DNA of 64,000 bases from AP-16 sp046727735 (GTDB taxonomy: Bacteria; Pseudomonadota; Alphaproteobacteria; Rhizobiales; Xanthobacteraceae), in the NCBI GenBank assembly GCA_046727735.1, contig JBKPDF010000028.1, positions 1 to 64,000 on the forward strand, in the 5' to 3' direction. This document shows, one piece after another, positions 17,766-27,200 of this stretch; the first letter of the stretch is position 1, and each line of letters opens with the position of its first letter. The notes beneath the pieces were generated by a model. It was not told the DNA's origin. It did no database searches and worked only from the letters and a program-made list of their open reading frames with translations. The position numbers and the translations under genes were made by a program.

Positions 17766-18269
17766 ATGACCGAACGCAATGCTGAACACAGGGCAGTGGC
17801 TCCCGTGATCCCGCTGTTCGATTTCACAAAGTTCGAAATGCCGAAGTTCGACCTGCCCAAGTTCGATCTCCCGAATGCGGAGGCGCCGGCCGCGTTCCGG
17901 GAACTCGCCGAGCAGGGCATCGCGCAGGCCAGGGCCGCGTACGAAAAGGCCAAGGCGGCCACCGACGCCGCGACGGGCGCGGTCGAAACCTCGTACACGG
18001 TGCTGGCCGAAGGGGCCGCCGCCTGCAACCGGCAGATCCTCGACGCCGCCCGCGCCAACGCCAATGCGGGCTTCGATTACGCGATCGCGCTCCTGGCGGT
18101 GAAGTCGCCGACCGATCTTGTGGAAGTCTCGGCCGAGCACGCCCGCGAGCAATTCCAGGCTCTCACCGCGCAGACCCAGGCATTGGCCGAGTTGGTGCGC
18201 AAGCTCGCAGCCGAGAGCACCGAACCGCTCCAGACGGGTATCCACCGCACGTTCCGGAACGCGGCCTGA
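17766..18269 (+). CDS. Phasin (PHB granule-associated protein)
   Basis: A 167-residue phasin of the alphaproteobacterial phasin_2 type, coating polyhydroxybutyrate granules and limiting their size. Residues 17-37 carry three near repeats of the form KF[ED][ML]PKFDLP, giving an amphipathic entry segment. The rest is alanine-rich helix with heptad character (EQGIAQARAAYEKAKAATDAA and FQALTAQTQALAELVRKLA). ATG 17766 is preferred over 17757 because aagg then sits nine bases upstream. It is preceded by a readable promoter/operator and followed by a terminator, so it is monocistronic and probably strongly expressed. Confidence 0.88.
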   Translation: MTERNAEHRAVAPVIPLFDFTKFEMPKFDLPKFDLPNAEAPAAFRELAEQGIAQARAAYEKAKAATDAATGAVETSYTVLAEGAAACNRQILDAARANANAGFDYAIALLAVKSPTDLVEVSAEHAREQFQALTAQTQALAELVRKLAAESTEPLQTGIHRTFRNAA

Positions 18270-18297
18270 CGTTTCCTCGGATCTCCCCGATCCGGCT

Positions 18298-18325
18298 AAG
18301 CCCGCGCCCTTCGGCGCGGGCTTTC
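18298..18325 (+). terminator. Rho-independent terminator after the phasin gene
   Basis: Hairpin AAGCCCGCGCC / GGCGCGGGCTT with a four-base loop, followed by TTTCG. It begins 28 bp after the phasin stop codon. Confidence 0.8.
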
Positions 18326-18435
18326 GTCGCGTGCGGCGCCGCCTGCTCCTGCGCAATGGCGAGCGAAGTGCTAGGCTTCCGTCGGCCATATTTTTTTACC
18401 TACCGGCTCGTGACCCGATCAGGCAGGGAGCACGC

Positions 18436-19149
18436 ATGCGCGCCCCGGATTTCCGATTTGGGCTCGCCCTGGCCGTTGGCCTAGGCGCGCTCGCCGCCGT
18501 TTCCGGCGCGCACGCCCAGCAGCGGCCGCCCACGGCCCGCGTGGTCGTCAGCGGCGAAGGCAGCGTCAGTGTCGCGCCCGACGTCGCCCAGATTCGCAGC
18601 GGCGTCACGACCCGGGGCAAAACCGTGCGCGAGGCGACCGAAGCCAATTCCAAGATCATGGCCGCCATCCTCAACGCGCTCACCGAATCCGGCATCCCGC
18701 AGAAGGACGTGCGCACCGCGCAATTCTCGATCCAGCCCGTCTATGCCGCGCAGGAGCCCGGCAAGGAGCAAAGGCTCGTCGGCTACAGCGTCGGAAACCA
18801 CGTCGGCGCCCGTATCAAGCACATCGAAAAGCTCGGCGATGTGCTCGACCGCCTCATTGCGGCGGGGGCGACCGACGTGTGGAACGTCGAGCTTCTGGTA
18901 TCGGATCCGGCCAAGCCGCTCGACCAGGCGCGGGAAGCCGCGATTGCCGACGCGCGGCGCAAGGCGGAGATCTACGCGAAAGCCGCCGGGGTCGCGCTCG
19001 GACGGGTTTTTTCGATCGAGGAAGCTGGCGCTTCCGCACCCGGCCCGATGCGCGCGCTGGCGGACCGCTCCGCGGCTGCGGTCCCGATCGCCGCGGGCGA
19101 AAGCACGCTCCGCGCGGCCGTGACCGTGGAATTCGAGATCGCGCGGTAG
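18436..19149 (+). CDS. Periplasmic SIMPL domain (DUF541) protein
   Basis: A 237-residue exported protein. The signal peptide ends near SGAHAQ (residues 1-28). The mature protein is a single SIMPL/DUF541 domain: VVVSGEGSVSVAPDVAQIRSGV, KDVRTAQFSIQPVY and GYSVGNHVGARIKHIEKLGDVLDRLIAAGA, ending with DARRKAEIYAKAAGVALGRVFSIEE. Bacterial members (for example the BP26 antigen) are periplasmic or outer-membrane-associated oligomers of uncertain function. The start at ATG 18436 follows gcaggga. It ends 17 bp before the FAD dehydrogenase ATG, so read-through is possible, though no functional link is evident. Confidence 0.88.
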   Translation: MRAPDFRFGLALAVGLGALAAVSGAHAQQRPPTARVVVSGEGSVSVAPDVAQIRSGVTTRGKTVREATEANSKIMAAILNALTESGIPQKDVRTAQFSIQPVYAAQEPGKEQRLVGYSVGNHVGARIKHIEKLGDVLDRLIAAGATDVWNVELLVSDPAKPLDQAREAAIADARRKAEIYAKAAGVALGRVFSIEEAGASAPGPMRALADRSAAAVPIAAGESTLRAAVTVEFEIAR

Positions 19150-19166
19150 AGCGGGCGAAGGCCGCC

Positions 19167-20771
19167 ATGGCGGATTACACGGCCGAAGTAGTGGTGATCG
19201 GCGGCGGCATTGCCGGCATCGCGGCGGCGCTCGAATTACTCGACCACGGGCGCGACGTGCTCATCCTGGATCGAGACGAGGAAAGCGCCTTCGGCGGGCT
19301 CGCCAAGGAGAGCTTCGGCGGCCTGTTCTTCGTCAACAGCCGCGAGCAGCAACGCAACGGCATCAAAGACACCCCGGCGCAAGCGTTGCGCGACTGGCAT
19401 TCGTTCGCGGAATTCGGGCCCGACGACCGATACCCGAAACTGTGGGCCGAAAACTACGTCGAGCGCTGCATCCCCGATGTCTACGAATGGCTGCGCGCGG
19501 GCGGCATCCGCTTCCTGCCGCTGCCCGCATGGGTCGAGCGCGGCGACAGCCGGCCGGGAAATTCGGTGCCGCGCTTTCACATCGTTTGGGGAACGGGCCG
19601 CGAGCTGGCGACGCGGCTGATCGCGGCGCTCGCCGCGCATCCGAACCGCGGCCGGTTCGCGGCGAAATTCCAGCATCGCGTCGAAACCCTCATCACCCAG
19701 GCCGGGCGGGTCGTGGGCTGCGGCGGTGCGCGCGAGCGCGACGGCATGCCGTTCGAGGCGCGGGCCGAGCACGTGGTCATCGCGAGCGGCGGCATCAACG
19801 GCGACATCGCGCGCGTGAAGGCGAACTGGCATCGCGACTGGCGCACGCCGCCCGAGGTGATACTCAACGGTTCGCACAAGTTTGCCGACGGCAAGCTGCA
19901 CGACGCGGCGGCGAAAATCGGCGGCCGCCTCACGCATCTCGACCACATGTGGAACTACGCCTCGGGCGTGCATCATTATCGGCCGCGCAAGCCGCTGCAC
20001 GGCCTCTCGCTGGTTCCGGTGAAATCCGCGCTGTGGCTCAACTGGCGCGGCGAACGCATCCTGCCGCCGCTCGTCAGCGGCTTCGACACGCGCGCGCTCG
20101 TCACCGCGATCTGCGCGCAGGAGCGGCAGTACAGCTGGCAGCTCATGAACCGGCGCATCGCGCTCAAAGAGCTCGCCGTTTCCGGCGCCGAGTTCAATCC
20201 TTCGATCCGGGAGAAGAGTTGGCTGCGATTCGCGCGCGACCTGTTTTTCGGCAATCGCTGGCTGGTCGACGAGTTGACGGCACACTGCCGCGATTTCGTC
20301 ACGGCCCATTCCTTGCCCGAGCTCGTGGACAAGATGAACGCGCTCCAGGGCGACGGCAGCGTCGATCCCGCCGCACTTGCCGGGGCGGTCAGCCGCTATG
20401 ATGCCGAGGTCGCGCAGGGTCCGGCCGCGCGGGATCCGCAGCTGCGGCGCATTGCCGAACTGCGGAAATACCGCGGCGACCGCATGCGGATCAGCAAGTC
20501 GCAGAAAATCCTCGACGAGCGCGCGCTGCCGCTCATCGCCATTCGCGCGTTCATCGTGAGCCGCAAGAGTCTCGGAGGCATCGCTACGGATCTGCAATGC
20601 CGCGTGCTCGACGGCGCGGGCGAGCCCATTTCGGGCCTCTATGCGGTCGGCGAAGCCGCGGGCTTCGGCGGCGGCGGCATGCACGGGCTGCGCGGACTTG
20701 AAGGTACGTTCCTGGGCGGCGCGATCTTCACCGGCCGCATGGCCGGGCGCAGCATCGGCCGGCCGTCGTGA
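19167..20771 (+). CDS. FAD-binding dehydrogenase (COG3573 / KsdD-like)
   Basis: A 534-residue flavoprotein related to the fumarate reductase/3-ketosteroid dehydrogenase group. The dinucleotide-binding motif VVIGGGIAGIAAALELLDHG starts at residue 9. It is followed by the subfamily block AFGGLAKESFGGLFFVNSREQ, RFHIVWGTG near 137 and the C-terminal FAD closure LYAVGEAAGFGGGGMHG...GTFLGGAIFTGR. Members of this branch lack an assigned substrate. The gene is seven bases from the TPP enzyme downstream, indicating one transcript and a shared catabolic job. Confidence 0.88.
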   Translation: MADYTAEVVVIGGGIAGIAAALELLDHGRDVLILDRDEESAFGGLAKESFGGLFFVNSREQQRNGIKDTPAQALRDWHSFAEFGPDDRYPKLWAENYVERCIPDVYEWLRAGGIRFLPLPAWVERGDSRPGNSVPRFHIVWGTGRELATRLIAALAAHPNRGRFAAKFQHRVETLITQAGRVVGCGGARERDGMPFEARAEHVVIASGGINGDIARVKANWHRDWRTPPEVILNGSHKFADGKLHDAAAKIGGRLTHLDHMWNYASGVHHYRPRKPLHGLSLVPVKSALWLNWRGERILPPLVSGFDTRALVTAICAQERQYSWQLMNRRIALKELAVSGAEFNPSIREKSWLRFARDLFFGNRWLVDELTAHCRDFVTAHSLPELVDKMNALQGDGSVDPAALAGAVSRYDAEVAQGPAARDPQLRRIAELRKYRGDRMRISKSQKILDERALPLIAIRAFIVSRKSLGGIATDLQCRVLDGAGEPISGLYAVGEAAGFGGGGMHGLRGLEGTFLGGAIFTGRMAGRSIGRPS

Positions 20772-20778
20772 ACTTGCC

Positions 20779-22512
20779 ATGAAACGCACCGGCGCACAGC
20801 TTGCGATCTACGCGCTCGAGCAGATCGGGGTCCGATTCACGTTCGGGATTCCGGGGGTGCAGAACACCGAGCTCTACGACGAGCTCGACAGTTCCAACCG
20901 CATCACGCCGATCCTCGTCACCCACGAAGGCGGCGCAGCGTTCATGGCGGATGCGGTGAGCCGGCTCTCCTCGAGCATCGGCACGCTCGTTATCGTGCCG
21001 GCGGCAGGCCTCACCCATGCGGCGAGCGGCATCGGCGAGGCGTTTCTCGACGGCATCCCGATGCTGATCATCACCGGCGGCGTGCGCACCGACAGCGGCC
21101 GGCGCTATCAGGTCCATCAGATGGACCTGCATCAATTCATGCGAGGCCTCACCAAGGCGACGTTTCAGATCACCCGGCACGACGATATCGTGCCGACGAT
21201 CTTCCGCGCCTACGACATCGCGACCGACGGGGAGCCCGGCCCGGTATTCGTGGAAATCCCGCTCAACCTGCAGGCCTTTCCGGGAGAGATCCCGGAGCTG
21301 CCGACCTATCTGCGCCCGGCACAAGCATCGCTGCCCGATCGAGCCGCCACCGTCGACGCGGCGGCGCTGCTCGCGGCCGCGAAGCATCCAGGAATGTTCG
21401 TCGGCTGGGGCGCGCGCGATGTCTACCCGCAGGTGCGCGCGCTCGCTGAGCGGTTGCAGGCCCCGGTCGCGACCACGCTGCAGGGCCTGAGCTCGTTTCC
21501 GGCCAATCATCCGCTTCACGCCGGCTTCGGATTCGGGCCCGCCGCGGTACCGGCCGCCCAAGTCGCGTTCGAACATTGCGATTGCCTGCTCGCAGTCGGA
21601 ACGCGCTTTGCCGAAATCGCGACCGGGAGCTACGGCGCGCGGGTTCCGGAGAACTTGATCCACGTCGACATCAATCCTGAGGTCTTCAACGCCAATTATC
21701 CGGCGAAGGTCGCGATCGCGGCCGATGCCAAGTCAGCGCTCGAAGCGCTCGTGGCCGAACTCGACGCGATTGCTCCGCCGCGCGAACCGAACACGGAGCT
21801 CACCGATCGCATCCGGCGCGAAAAGGCCGCCTATCGCGAATCCTGGTACGCCCACGATTCCCACGACAAGGTGAATCCGGCGCGGTTCTTCGACGAATTG
21901 CGCAGGCAAGCGCCGGACGCGGCCATCACGGTATTGGACGACGGCAATCACACCTTCCTGGCCGCCGAGCTGTTTCCGGTGCACGCGGTCAAAAGCGTGA
22001 TCCTGCCGACCGATTTCAACTCGATGGGCTATGCGGTGCCGGCCGCGATCGGCGCCAAGCTCGCGAACCCCGACCTGCCGGTCAATGTCATCGTCGGCGA
22101 CGGCGCGTTTGCGATGAGCTGCATGGAACTTCTCACCGCGGTGCGCAATGAGCTTGGCATCGTCTATTATGTGTTCCACGACGGCGAGCTCTCGCAGATC
22201 GCGCAGTTCCAGCAATTGCCGTACGATCGCAAGACCTGCACCGAGCTCGGCGAATTCGATCTCGAAGGCGTGGCGGCGGCGACCGGAGCGGCGTTCGTCG
22301 ATCTCGCCGAGGATGCCGCGCTGGCGAGCGCGATCGGCCAGGCGAGCGCGCTCGCCGCTGGAGGCCGGCCGGTGATCGTCGACGTGCGCATCGATTATTC
22401 GAAGCGCACCGCCTTCACTGTCGGAGCCGGCAAGACCACTTTCTTGCGTTTGCCGCTTTCGCAGAAAGCGCGAATTCTCGGCCGAGCCTTGGGCCGGCGC
22501 ATTTTCGGATAG
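20779..22512 (+). CDS. Thiamine diphosphate-dependent enzyme, acetolactate synthase-like
   Basis: A 577-residue ThDP enzyme of the acetolactate synthase/benzoylformate decarboxylase superfamily. The N-terminal Pyr domain has FTFGIPGVQNTELYD and the activating glutamate in THEGGAAFMADA (near residue 51). The middle domain spans about 185-335. The PP domain has the GDGAF motif near 450, but where most family members end the ThDP motif with NN, here the sequence is VFHDGEL. A typical TM signature for flavin use is absent. A decarboxylase or lyase for an unknown 2-oxo acid is most likely. The start at 20779 is seven bases after the FAD dehydrogenase stop; an aldehyde dehydrogenase follows. Confidence 0.87.
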   Translation: MKRTGAQLAIYALEQIGVRFTFGIPGVQNTELYDELDSSNRITPILVTHEGGAAFMADAVSRLSSSIGTLVIVPAAGLTHAASGIGEAFLDGIPMLIITGGVRTDSGRRYQVHQMDLHQFMRGLTKATFQITRHDDIVPTIFRAYDIATDGEPGPVFVEIPLNLQAFPGEIPELPTYLRPAQASLPDRAATVDAAALLAAAKHPGMFVGWGARDVYPQVRALAERLQAPVATTLQGLSSFPANHPLHAGFGFGPAAVPAAQVAFEHCDCLLAVGTRFAEIATGSYGARVPENLIHVDINPEVFNANYPAKVAIAADAKSALEALVAELDAIAPPREPNTELTDRIRREKAAYRESWYAHDSHDKVNPARFFDELRRQAPDAAITVLDDGNHTFLAAELFPVHAVKSVILPTDFNSMGYAVPAAIGAKLANPDLPVNVIVGDGAFAMSCMELLTAVRNELGIVYYVFHDGELSQIAQFQQLPYDRKTCTELGEFDLEGVAAATGAAFVDLAEDAALASAIGQASALAAGGRPVIVDVRIDYSKRTAFTVGAGKTTFLRLPLSQKARILGRALGRRIFG

Positions 22513-22541
22513 GATCGGCGCGCGAGAACAGGAGCGAGCGA

Positions 22542-23981
22542 ATGGACGACATGACGCAATCGCGACCCGCCGCGGATTTGAAGCCGATGCACGAGATCCT
22601 CACGCGGCAACGCGAGGCGTTCCTGCAGTCGGGGCCTCCGACGCTGAAAGAACGCCGCGCAGACCTGGCGAAGCTGCGCCGCGCGATCCAGCAGAACGCG
22701 GAGCGGCTGGCGCTGGAGATTTCCGGGGATTTCGGCACTCGCTCGCGCTACGAGACGCTGCTCGCCGACGTGTGGCCTACGCTCGCGGCGAGCCGGCACG
22801 CGATCCGGCACCTGCGCAGATGGATGGCGCCGAAGCGCGTATCGGTCAGCCTCGAATTCATGCCGGCGGGCGCGCGTATTCTTTACCAGCCGGTCGGGGT
22901 GGTCGGCATCATCAGCCCGTGGAACTATCCGTTCCAGCTCGCCATCATGCCGCTGATCGCGGCGCTCGCCGCGGGCAATCGCGTGATGCTCAAGCCTTCG
23001 GAGCTCACGCCGCGTACTGCGCAATTCCTTCAGGAATTCCTCGGCGGCCTGTTTCCCGTCGAGCAAGTCGCGGTGATCCTCGGCGGCCCCGAAACCGGCG
23101 CGGCGTTCGCGTCGCTGCCATTCGATCATCTGTTCTACACCGGCTCGACCGCGATAGGCCGGGAAGTGATGCGTGCGGCGGCCGAGAATCTCGCGCCGGT
23201 GACGCTCGAGCTCGGCGGCAAATCGCCCTGCATCCTCGCCGAGGACGCGGCGCTGCCCGCCGCGGTCGAGAGCATCGTCGCGGGCAAGCTGTTGAACGCC
23301 GGGCAGACCTGCATCGCGCCCGATTACGTGCTGCTGCCGCGGGAGCGCCGCGAAGACTTCATCCGACTGGCCGGCGAGGCGGTGAAGAAATTCTATCCGA
23401 GACTTGCGACCAATCCCGATTACGATTCGATGGTCAACGAACGGCATTACGGACGCGTCGCGGGTTATGTCGCCGAAGCGAAGGAGCGCGGGGTTCGCGT
23501 GGTCGAGTTCAACCCGGCGCAGGAAAAACTCGCCCCCGAAACGCGCAAGCTCGCGCCGATGCTCGTCATCGAGCCGGGCGAAGAGCTCGGCGTCATGCGC
23601 GAGGAGATCTTCGGCCCGGTGCTGCCGGTGAAATCCTACGAGCGCATCGAGGAGGCGATCGAGTATGTCAATCGCCGGCCGCGGCCGCTGGCGCTCTACT
23701 ATTTCGGCCAGGACAAGAAGCGGCGCGACGAAGTCCTGCGCAAGACGATTTCCGGCGGAGTTTCCGTCAACGACACGCTGCTGCACGTGCTGATCGAGGA
23801 CTTGCCGTTCGGCGGCATCGGCGCTTCCGGGATCGGTGCCTATCACGGCGAGATCGGGTTCCAGACTTTCTCGCATCGCAAGGGGGTCTTTCTGCAGAGC
23901 CGGCTCAACGCCGCAAACCTGCTGCGTCCGCCGTTCGGCCGGCTCACTGCGCTGTTGCTCAAATTGCTCATGCGCCGGTGA
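22542..23981 (+). CDS. Aldehyde dehydrogenase, coniferyl aldehyde dehydrogenase-like
   Basis: A 479-residue class 3-like ALDH. Conserved features are the fold motif VVGIISPWNYPFQL, the NAD-binding FYTGSTAIG, the general base Glu in LELGGKSPCIL (near residue 224) and catalytic Cys in NAGQTCIAPDY (near 258). The C-terminal hydrophobic stretch RLTALLLKLLMRR could associate with membrane. The overall pattern resembles coniferyl aldehyde dehydrogenase (CalB). It lies 29 bp after the ThDP enzyme; if that enzyme is a decarboxylase, its aldehyde product would be oxidised here to the acid. That pathway is inference. Confidence 0.88.
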   Translation: MDDMTQSRPAADLKPMHEILTRQREAFLQSGPPTLKERRADLAKLRRAIQQNAERLALEISGDFGTRSRYETLLADVWPTLAASRHAIRHLRRWMAPKRVSVSLEFMPAGARILYQPVGVVGIISPWNYPFQLAIMPLIAALAAGNRVMLKPSELTPRTAQFLQEFLGGLFPVEQVAVILGGPETGAAFASLPFDHLFYTGSTAIGREVMRAAAENLAPVTLELGGKSPCILAEDAALPAAVESIVAGKLLNAGQTCIAPDYVLLPRERREDFIRLAGEAVKKFYPRLATNPDYDSMVNERHYGRVAGYVAEAKERGVRVVEFNPAQEKLAPETRKLAPMLVIEPGEELGVMREEIFGPVLPVKSYERIEEAIEYVNRRPRPLALYYFGQDKKRRDEVLRKTISGGVSVNDTLLHVLIEDLPFGGIGASGIGAYHGEIGFQTFSHRKGVFLQSRLNAANLLRPPFGRLTALLLKLLMRR

Positions 23982-23983
23982 TA

Positions 23984-24018
23984 CCTCCCCGGAAGGGAGG
24001 TCGATCGCGCGAAGCAGG
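23984..24018. repeat. Dispersed palindrome, family A (half copy)
   Basis: Begins cctccccggaagggaggtcgatcgcgcgaagc, closely matching the left end of the copy at 48662 (cctccccggaggggaggtcg). The right half is not present, so it is a truncated element just after the aldehyde dehydrogenase stop. Confidence 0.65.
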
Positions 24019-24111
24019 CGCAGTCGTTCGGCAGAGTGGATTTCTGCGATACCTTCCGTGAGGATGTGGGGCAGCATGCGTGCGGCAAGGCAGTTGCGGT
24101 TCGCGCGATGA

Positions 24112-24942
<831 letters not shown>

Positions 24943-25065
24943 GTTTGTGCCCGGTTTCTTGCCCGTTCCGGCCGGCCGCGTGGCGGGCGCGAGCGGGGAT
25001 GCATCATCCCCGGTATTTCGCGGGGACGAGAGTCGAGAGCACCACGCCCGCGTCTCGCGATCAAG

Positions 25066-25632
25066 TCACAGCATCAAGAGGCCGAGCCGGACCGCGTGCG
25101 CCACGGCGTCGGTACGCCCCGTGGCATCGAGCTTCTCCAGGATGGAGGCGACGTGAAATTTCGCGGTATGCACCGAGATGCCGAGCTTGCGCGCGACCAT
25201 CTTGTTCGATGCACCCTCCGCCAATAAGCACAGAACCTCGGTCTCTCGCGCGGTCAAGCGGCGCAAGTCTGCCGCTTCCGGATCCTCGGAGAGACCGACT
25301 GCACGGTGTTCGGCGACATCGTTCATGCCGAACGGAACGACTGCGAGCCCGCGGAGCGCGGCATCGAGCGCGAGGCGCAGGTCGGCGACTTCGGCGGTCG
25401 GGGGCAGCAATCCGGCGAATCCGGCCCGCAATGCGGCGATCGAATCGATGTCGTCCGCGATCAGAATGGTTGTTCTCGCCGCCTCGGGTAGCGGAACAAT
25501 GTCGCTGATGGCGAGTGCCGCATTGTCGTCGAGCTCCGCCACGTCGACACCGAGTTCCTGCAGCATTGCTTCGATGCGGTCCGCCAGGAGCTCATCCTCG
25601 ATCGCCAGCTCGACGGTGATGCCGCTCGCCAT
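25066..25632 (-). CDS. LuxR-type regulator with degenerate receiver-like domain
   Basis: A 188-residue protein. Residues 125-188 are a clear LuxR/NarL helix-turn-helix: LTARETEVLCLLAEGASNKMVARKLGISVHTAKFHVASILEKL. Residues 5-100 resemble a shortened response-regulator receiver (acidic pair E12-D13, strand ending ILIADD at 60-61), but the conserved phosphoacceptor context and switch lysine (here LPP instead of LPK) are not evident. It may therefore act without phosphorylation. The gene begins four bases after the HtrA-like gene's stop, so the two are co-transcribed; the membrane or protease-like partner may supply the signal. DNA targets are unknown. Confidence 0.85.
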   Translation of the reverse strand: MASGITVELAIEDELLADRIEAMLQELGVDVAELDDNAALAISDIVPLPEAARTTILIADDIDSIAALRAGFAGLLPPTAEVADLRLALDAALRGLAVVPFGMNDVAEHRAVGLSEDPEAADLRRLTARETEVLCLLAEGASNKMVARKLGISVHTAKFHVASILEKLDATGRTDAVAHAVRLGLLML

Positions 25633-25635
25633 CGC

Positions 25636-26532
25636 TCAAGAGGTCGGCCGCTCGGAAATCTCGATGCGGGCCGAGGCGGTTTGCCCGGCGCGAACGATCG
25701 CCAAATCGATGGTACGGCCGATCGCTTCGGCGCTGAGCCTGCCGAACACGTCGCGGACGCCGCCCAAAGGTTCGCCGTTCCAGCTCGTGAGGATGTCACC
25801 GACGAGGATTCCGGCCCGGCGTCCCGGCCCGTTCGGGTCGACGCTGACGACCATGAGCCCGTGTGAGCTCGGTTTCGCCTCATCGAGCCGCACCGGCTGC
25901 AGCCCGAGGCCGAGATAGCCGCGGCGGACTCGGCCGTGGGCCAAAAGTTGCTCGGCAACACGTTCGATCGTCGCGACCGGAATCGCCAGTCCCGCGCGGC
26001 GCGGGCCGGGCACCGCCATCCCCACCAGGTTGCCTGCGGCGTTCACCACGATCCCACCCTCCTGGCTGGCGTCGACGCGGCGATCAAGCCGAATGCGGCG
26101 ATCGATGCGGCCGCCGCGCAGGCTTTGCCACGGACCGGCGGCGAGCGCGACCATGGCAAGGCTCGCAGTCGGCCCGTCCCGGCCTCGGCCGATCATGATC
26201 GCGAGCTCGCCCGTCGAAACCTCCTCCGCGCGCGACCAAGCCAGCGGACTCTCCGCGCCGTTCACTTTGAGAACCGCAATATCGGTGCTGGGATCGCGTC
26301 CCGCCAGGGTCGCAGCGGCGCGCTCGCCTGCGGGCGTGAGCACGGCAATCTCTTCATCGTGCTCGAGCGCATCGCTCGCCGTGACGACGAGGCCGGAACG
26401 CCAGACGAAACCGCTGGACGTGCGGCGGCCACCTCCGGACACCGCGACGACCGCAGGCACGCATCGCGCAACGATTTCAGCCAGATGACGGGAGAGGACA
26501 GGGAGTGGATTCTCAGGCGTTCGGTCCGACAT
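25636..26532 (-). CDS. HtrA-like (S1C + PDZ) protein with lost catalytic His and Ser
   Basis: A 298-residue protein with a trypsin-like S1C domain (about 15-200) and a C-terminal PDZ domain (about 205-295, RRGYLGLGLQPV ... GILVGDILTSWNGEP). Alignment of motifs shows the His position of VTNNHV as D54 (VVTASDAL), Asp84 retained (DPSTDIAVLKV), and the Ser of GNSGGP as E158 (ASQEGGIVV). Proteolysis is therefore unlikely; a binding or sensing role is more plausible. No signal peptide is seen. ATG 26532 has ggagg five bases upstream. It forms a tight two-gene unit with the LuxR regulator. Confidence 0.85.
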   Translation of the reverse strand: MSDRTPENPLPVLSRHLAEIVARCVPAVVAVSGGGRRTSSGFVWRSGLVVTASDALEHDEEIAVLTPAGERAAATLAGRDPSTDIAVLKVNGAESPLAWSRAEEVSTGELAIMIGRGRDGPTASLAMVALAAGPWQSLRGGRIDRRIRLDRRVDASQEGGIVVNAAGNLVGMAVPGPRRAGLAIPVATIERVAEQLLAHGRVRRGYLGLGLQPVRLDEAKPSSHGLMVVSVDPNGPGRRAGILVGDILTSWNGEPLGGVRDVFGRLSAEAIGRTIDLAIVRAGQTASARIEISERPTS

Positions 26533-26627
26533 GGGAGCCTCCAATTTGGCTCTCTCATGTCATCGTACGCACGCGAAACCTACTGGCCGGATGGGTAGGT
26601 CTGGCCGGATGGGCGGGTGCCCAACAG

Positions 26628-26663
26628 AGAAAACATCTCCGCCCGGCAGTCCGGGCGGAGATG
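26628..26663 (-). terminator. Rho-independent terminator after the DUF1236 gene
   Basis: Perfect 13-base stem (26634-26646 with 26651-26663) and a four-base loop, followed on the minus strand by TTTTCTCTG. It sits 18 bp beyond the stop of the DUF1236 gene. Confidence 0.85.
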
Positions 26664-26680
26664 CGCGAGCGCTGCTCCGC

Positions 26681-27013
26681 TTACTCGCGAATGATCTCGA
26701 TGACCCGGTGCGTACCGGGGTCGACCAACACCACTTGATTGTCGATCACCGTATATCGGTAACGCCGGATCGCCGGCACTTCGACCGTTTCCGGGAACGG
26801 ATAGAGCTCGACCGACGCCGGGACCTCCACGCCGACACGCGCCCGGAAGTCCGCCGGAGGCGCGACCACGATCCGCTCGCGCGTGACCGAGCGGTAAACC
26901 GTCGTGCGCTGGTCGGGGGTCAGATCGATGACCGCCGTCTGGGCAGCGGCAATTCCCGCCGTGGTGGCGAGGATAGCCGCGGCAAGCGCACCATTCACAA
27001 CGGATTTCATCAT
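26681..27013 (-). CDS. Exported DUF1236 protein
   Basis: A 110-residue protein with a signal peptide (MMKSVVNGALAAAILATTAG...AAAQ) followed by one DUF1236 domain: LTPDQRTTVYRSVTRERIVV, VGVEVPASVELYPFPETV and RRYRYTVIDNQVVLVDPGTHRVIEII. The family is abundant in Bradyrhizobium and relatives, is exported to the periplasm and has no known function. The start at 27013 has a strong gaggag site. A sharp terminator follows; the gene is probably monocistronic. Confidence 0.9.
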   Translation of the reverse strand: MMKSVVNGALAAAILATTAGIAAAQTAVIDLTPDQRTTVYRSVTRERIVVAPPADFRARVGVEVPASVELYPFPETVEVPAIRRYRYTVIDNQVVLVDPGTHRVIEIIRE

Positions 27014-27136
27014 CGGTTCTCCTCTCGAGCCCCACGTGCTCCGCAGCCAACGCCAAGCGGTCCGTTGGGTTCCTGCCTGGACGGCAGGATATCGGAGGGC
27101 CGCACAAAACACGGCACTTCGACGGAGCGGTGGGCA

Positions 27137-27166
27137 GCAAACCCCGGCATCGCTGCCGGGGCTTGC
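27137..27166 (-). terminator. Probable terminator after the phasin-CsbD gene
   Basis: Stem CCCCGGCA / TGCCGGGG at 27142-27149 and 27154-27161, extended by GCAA/TTGC. On the minus strand it is followed by a short TTTGCTG. It begins about 35 bp past the stop codon at 27201. Confidence 0.65.
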
Positions 27167-27200
27167 GTGGTCGGCGCGTCAGGCCTGTGGCATCAGTCCG

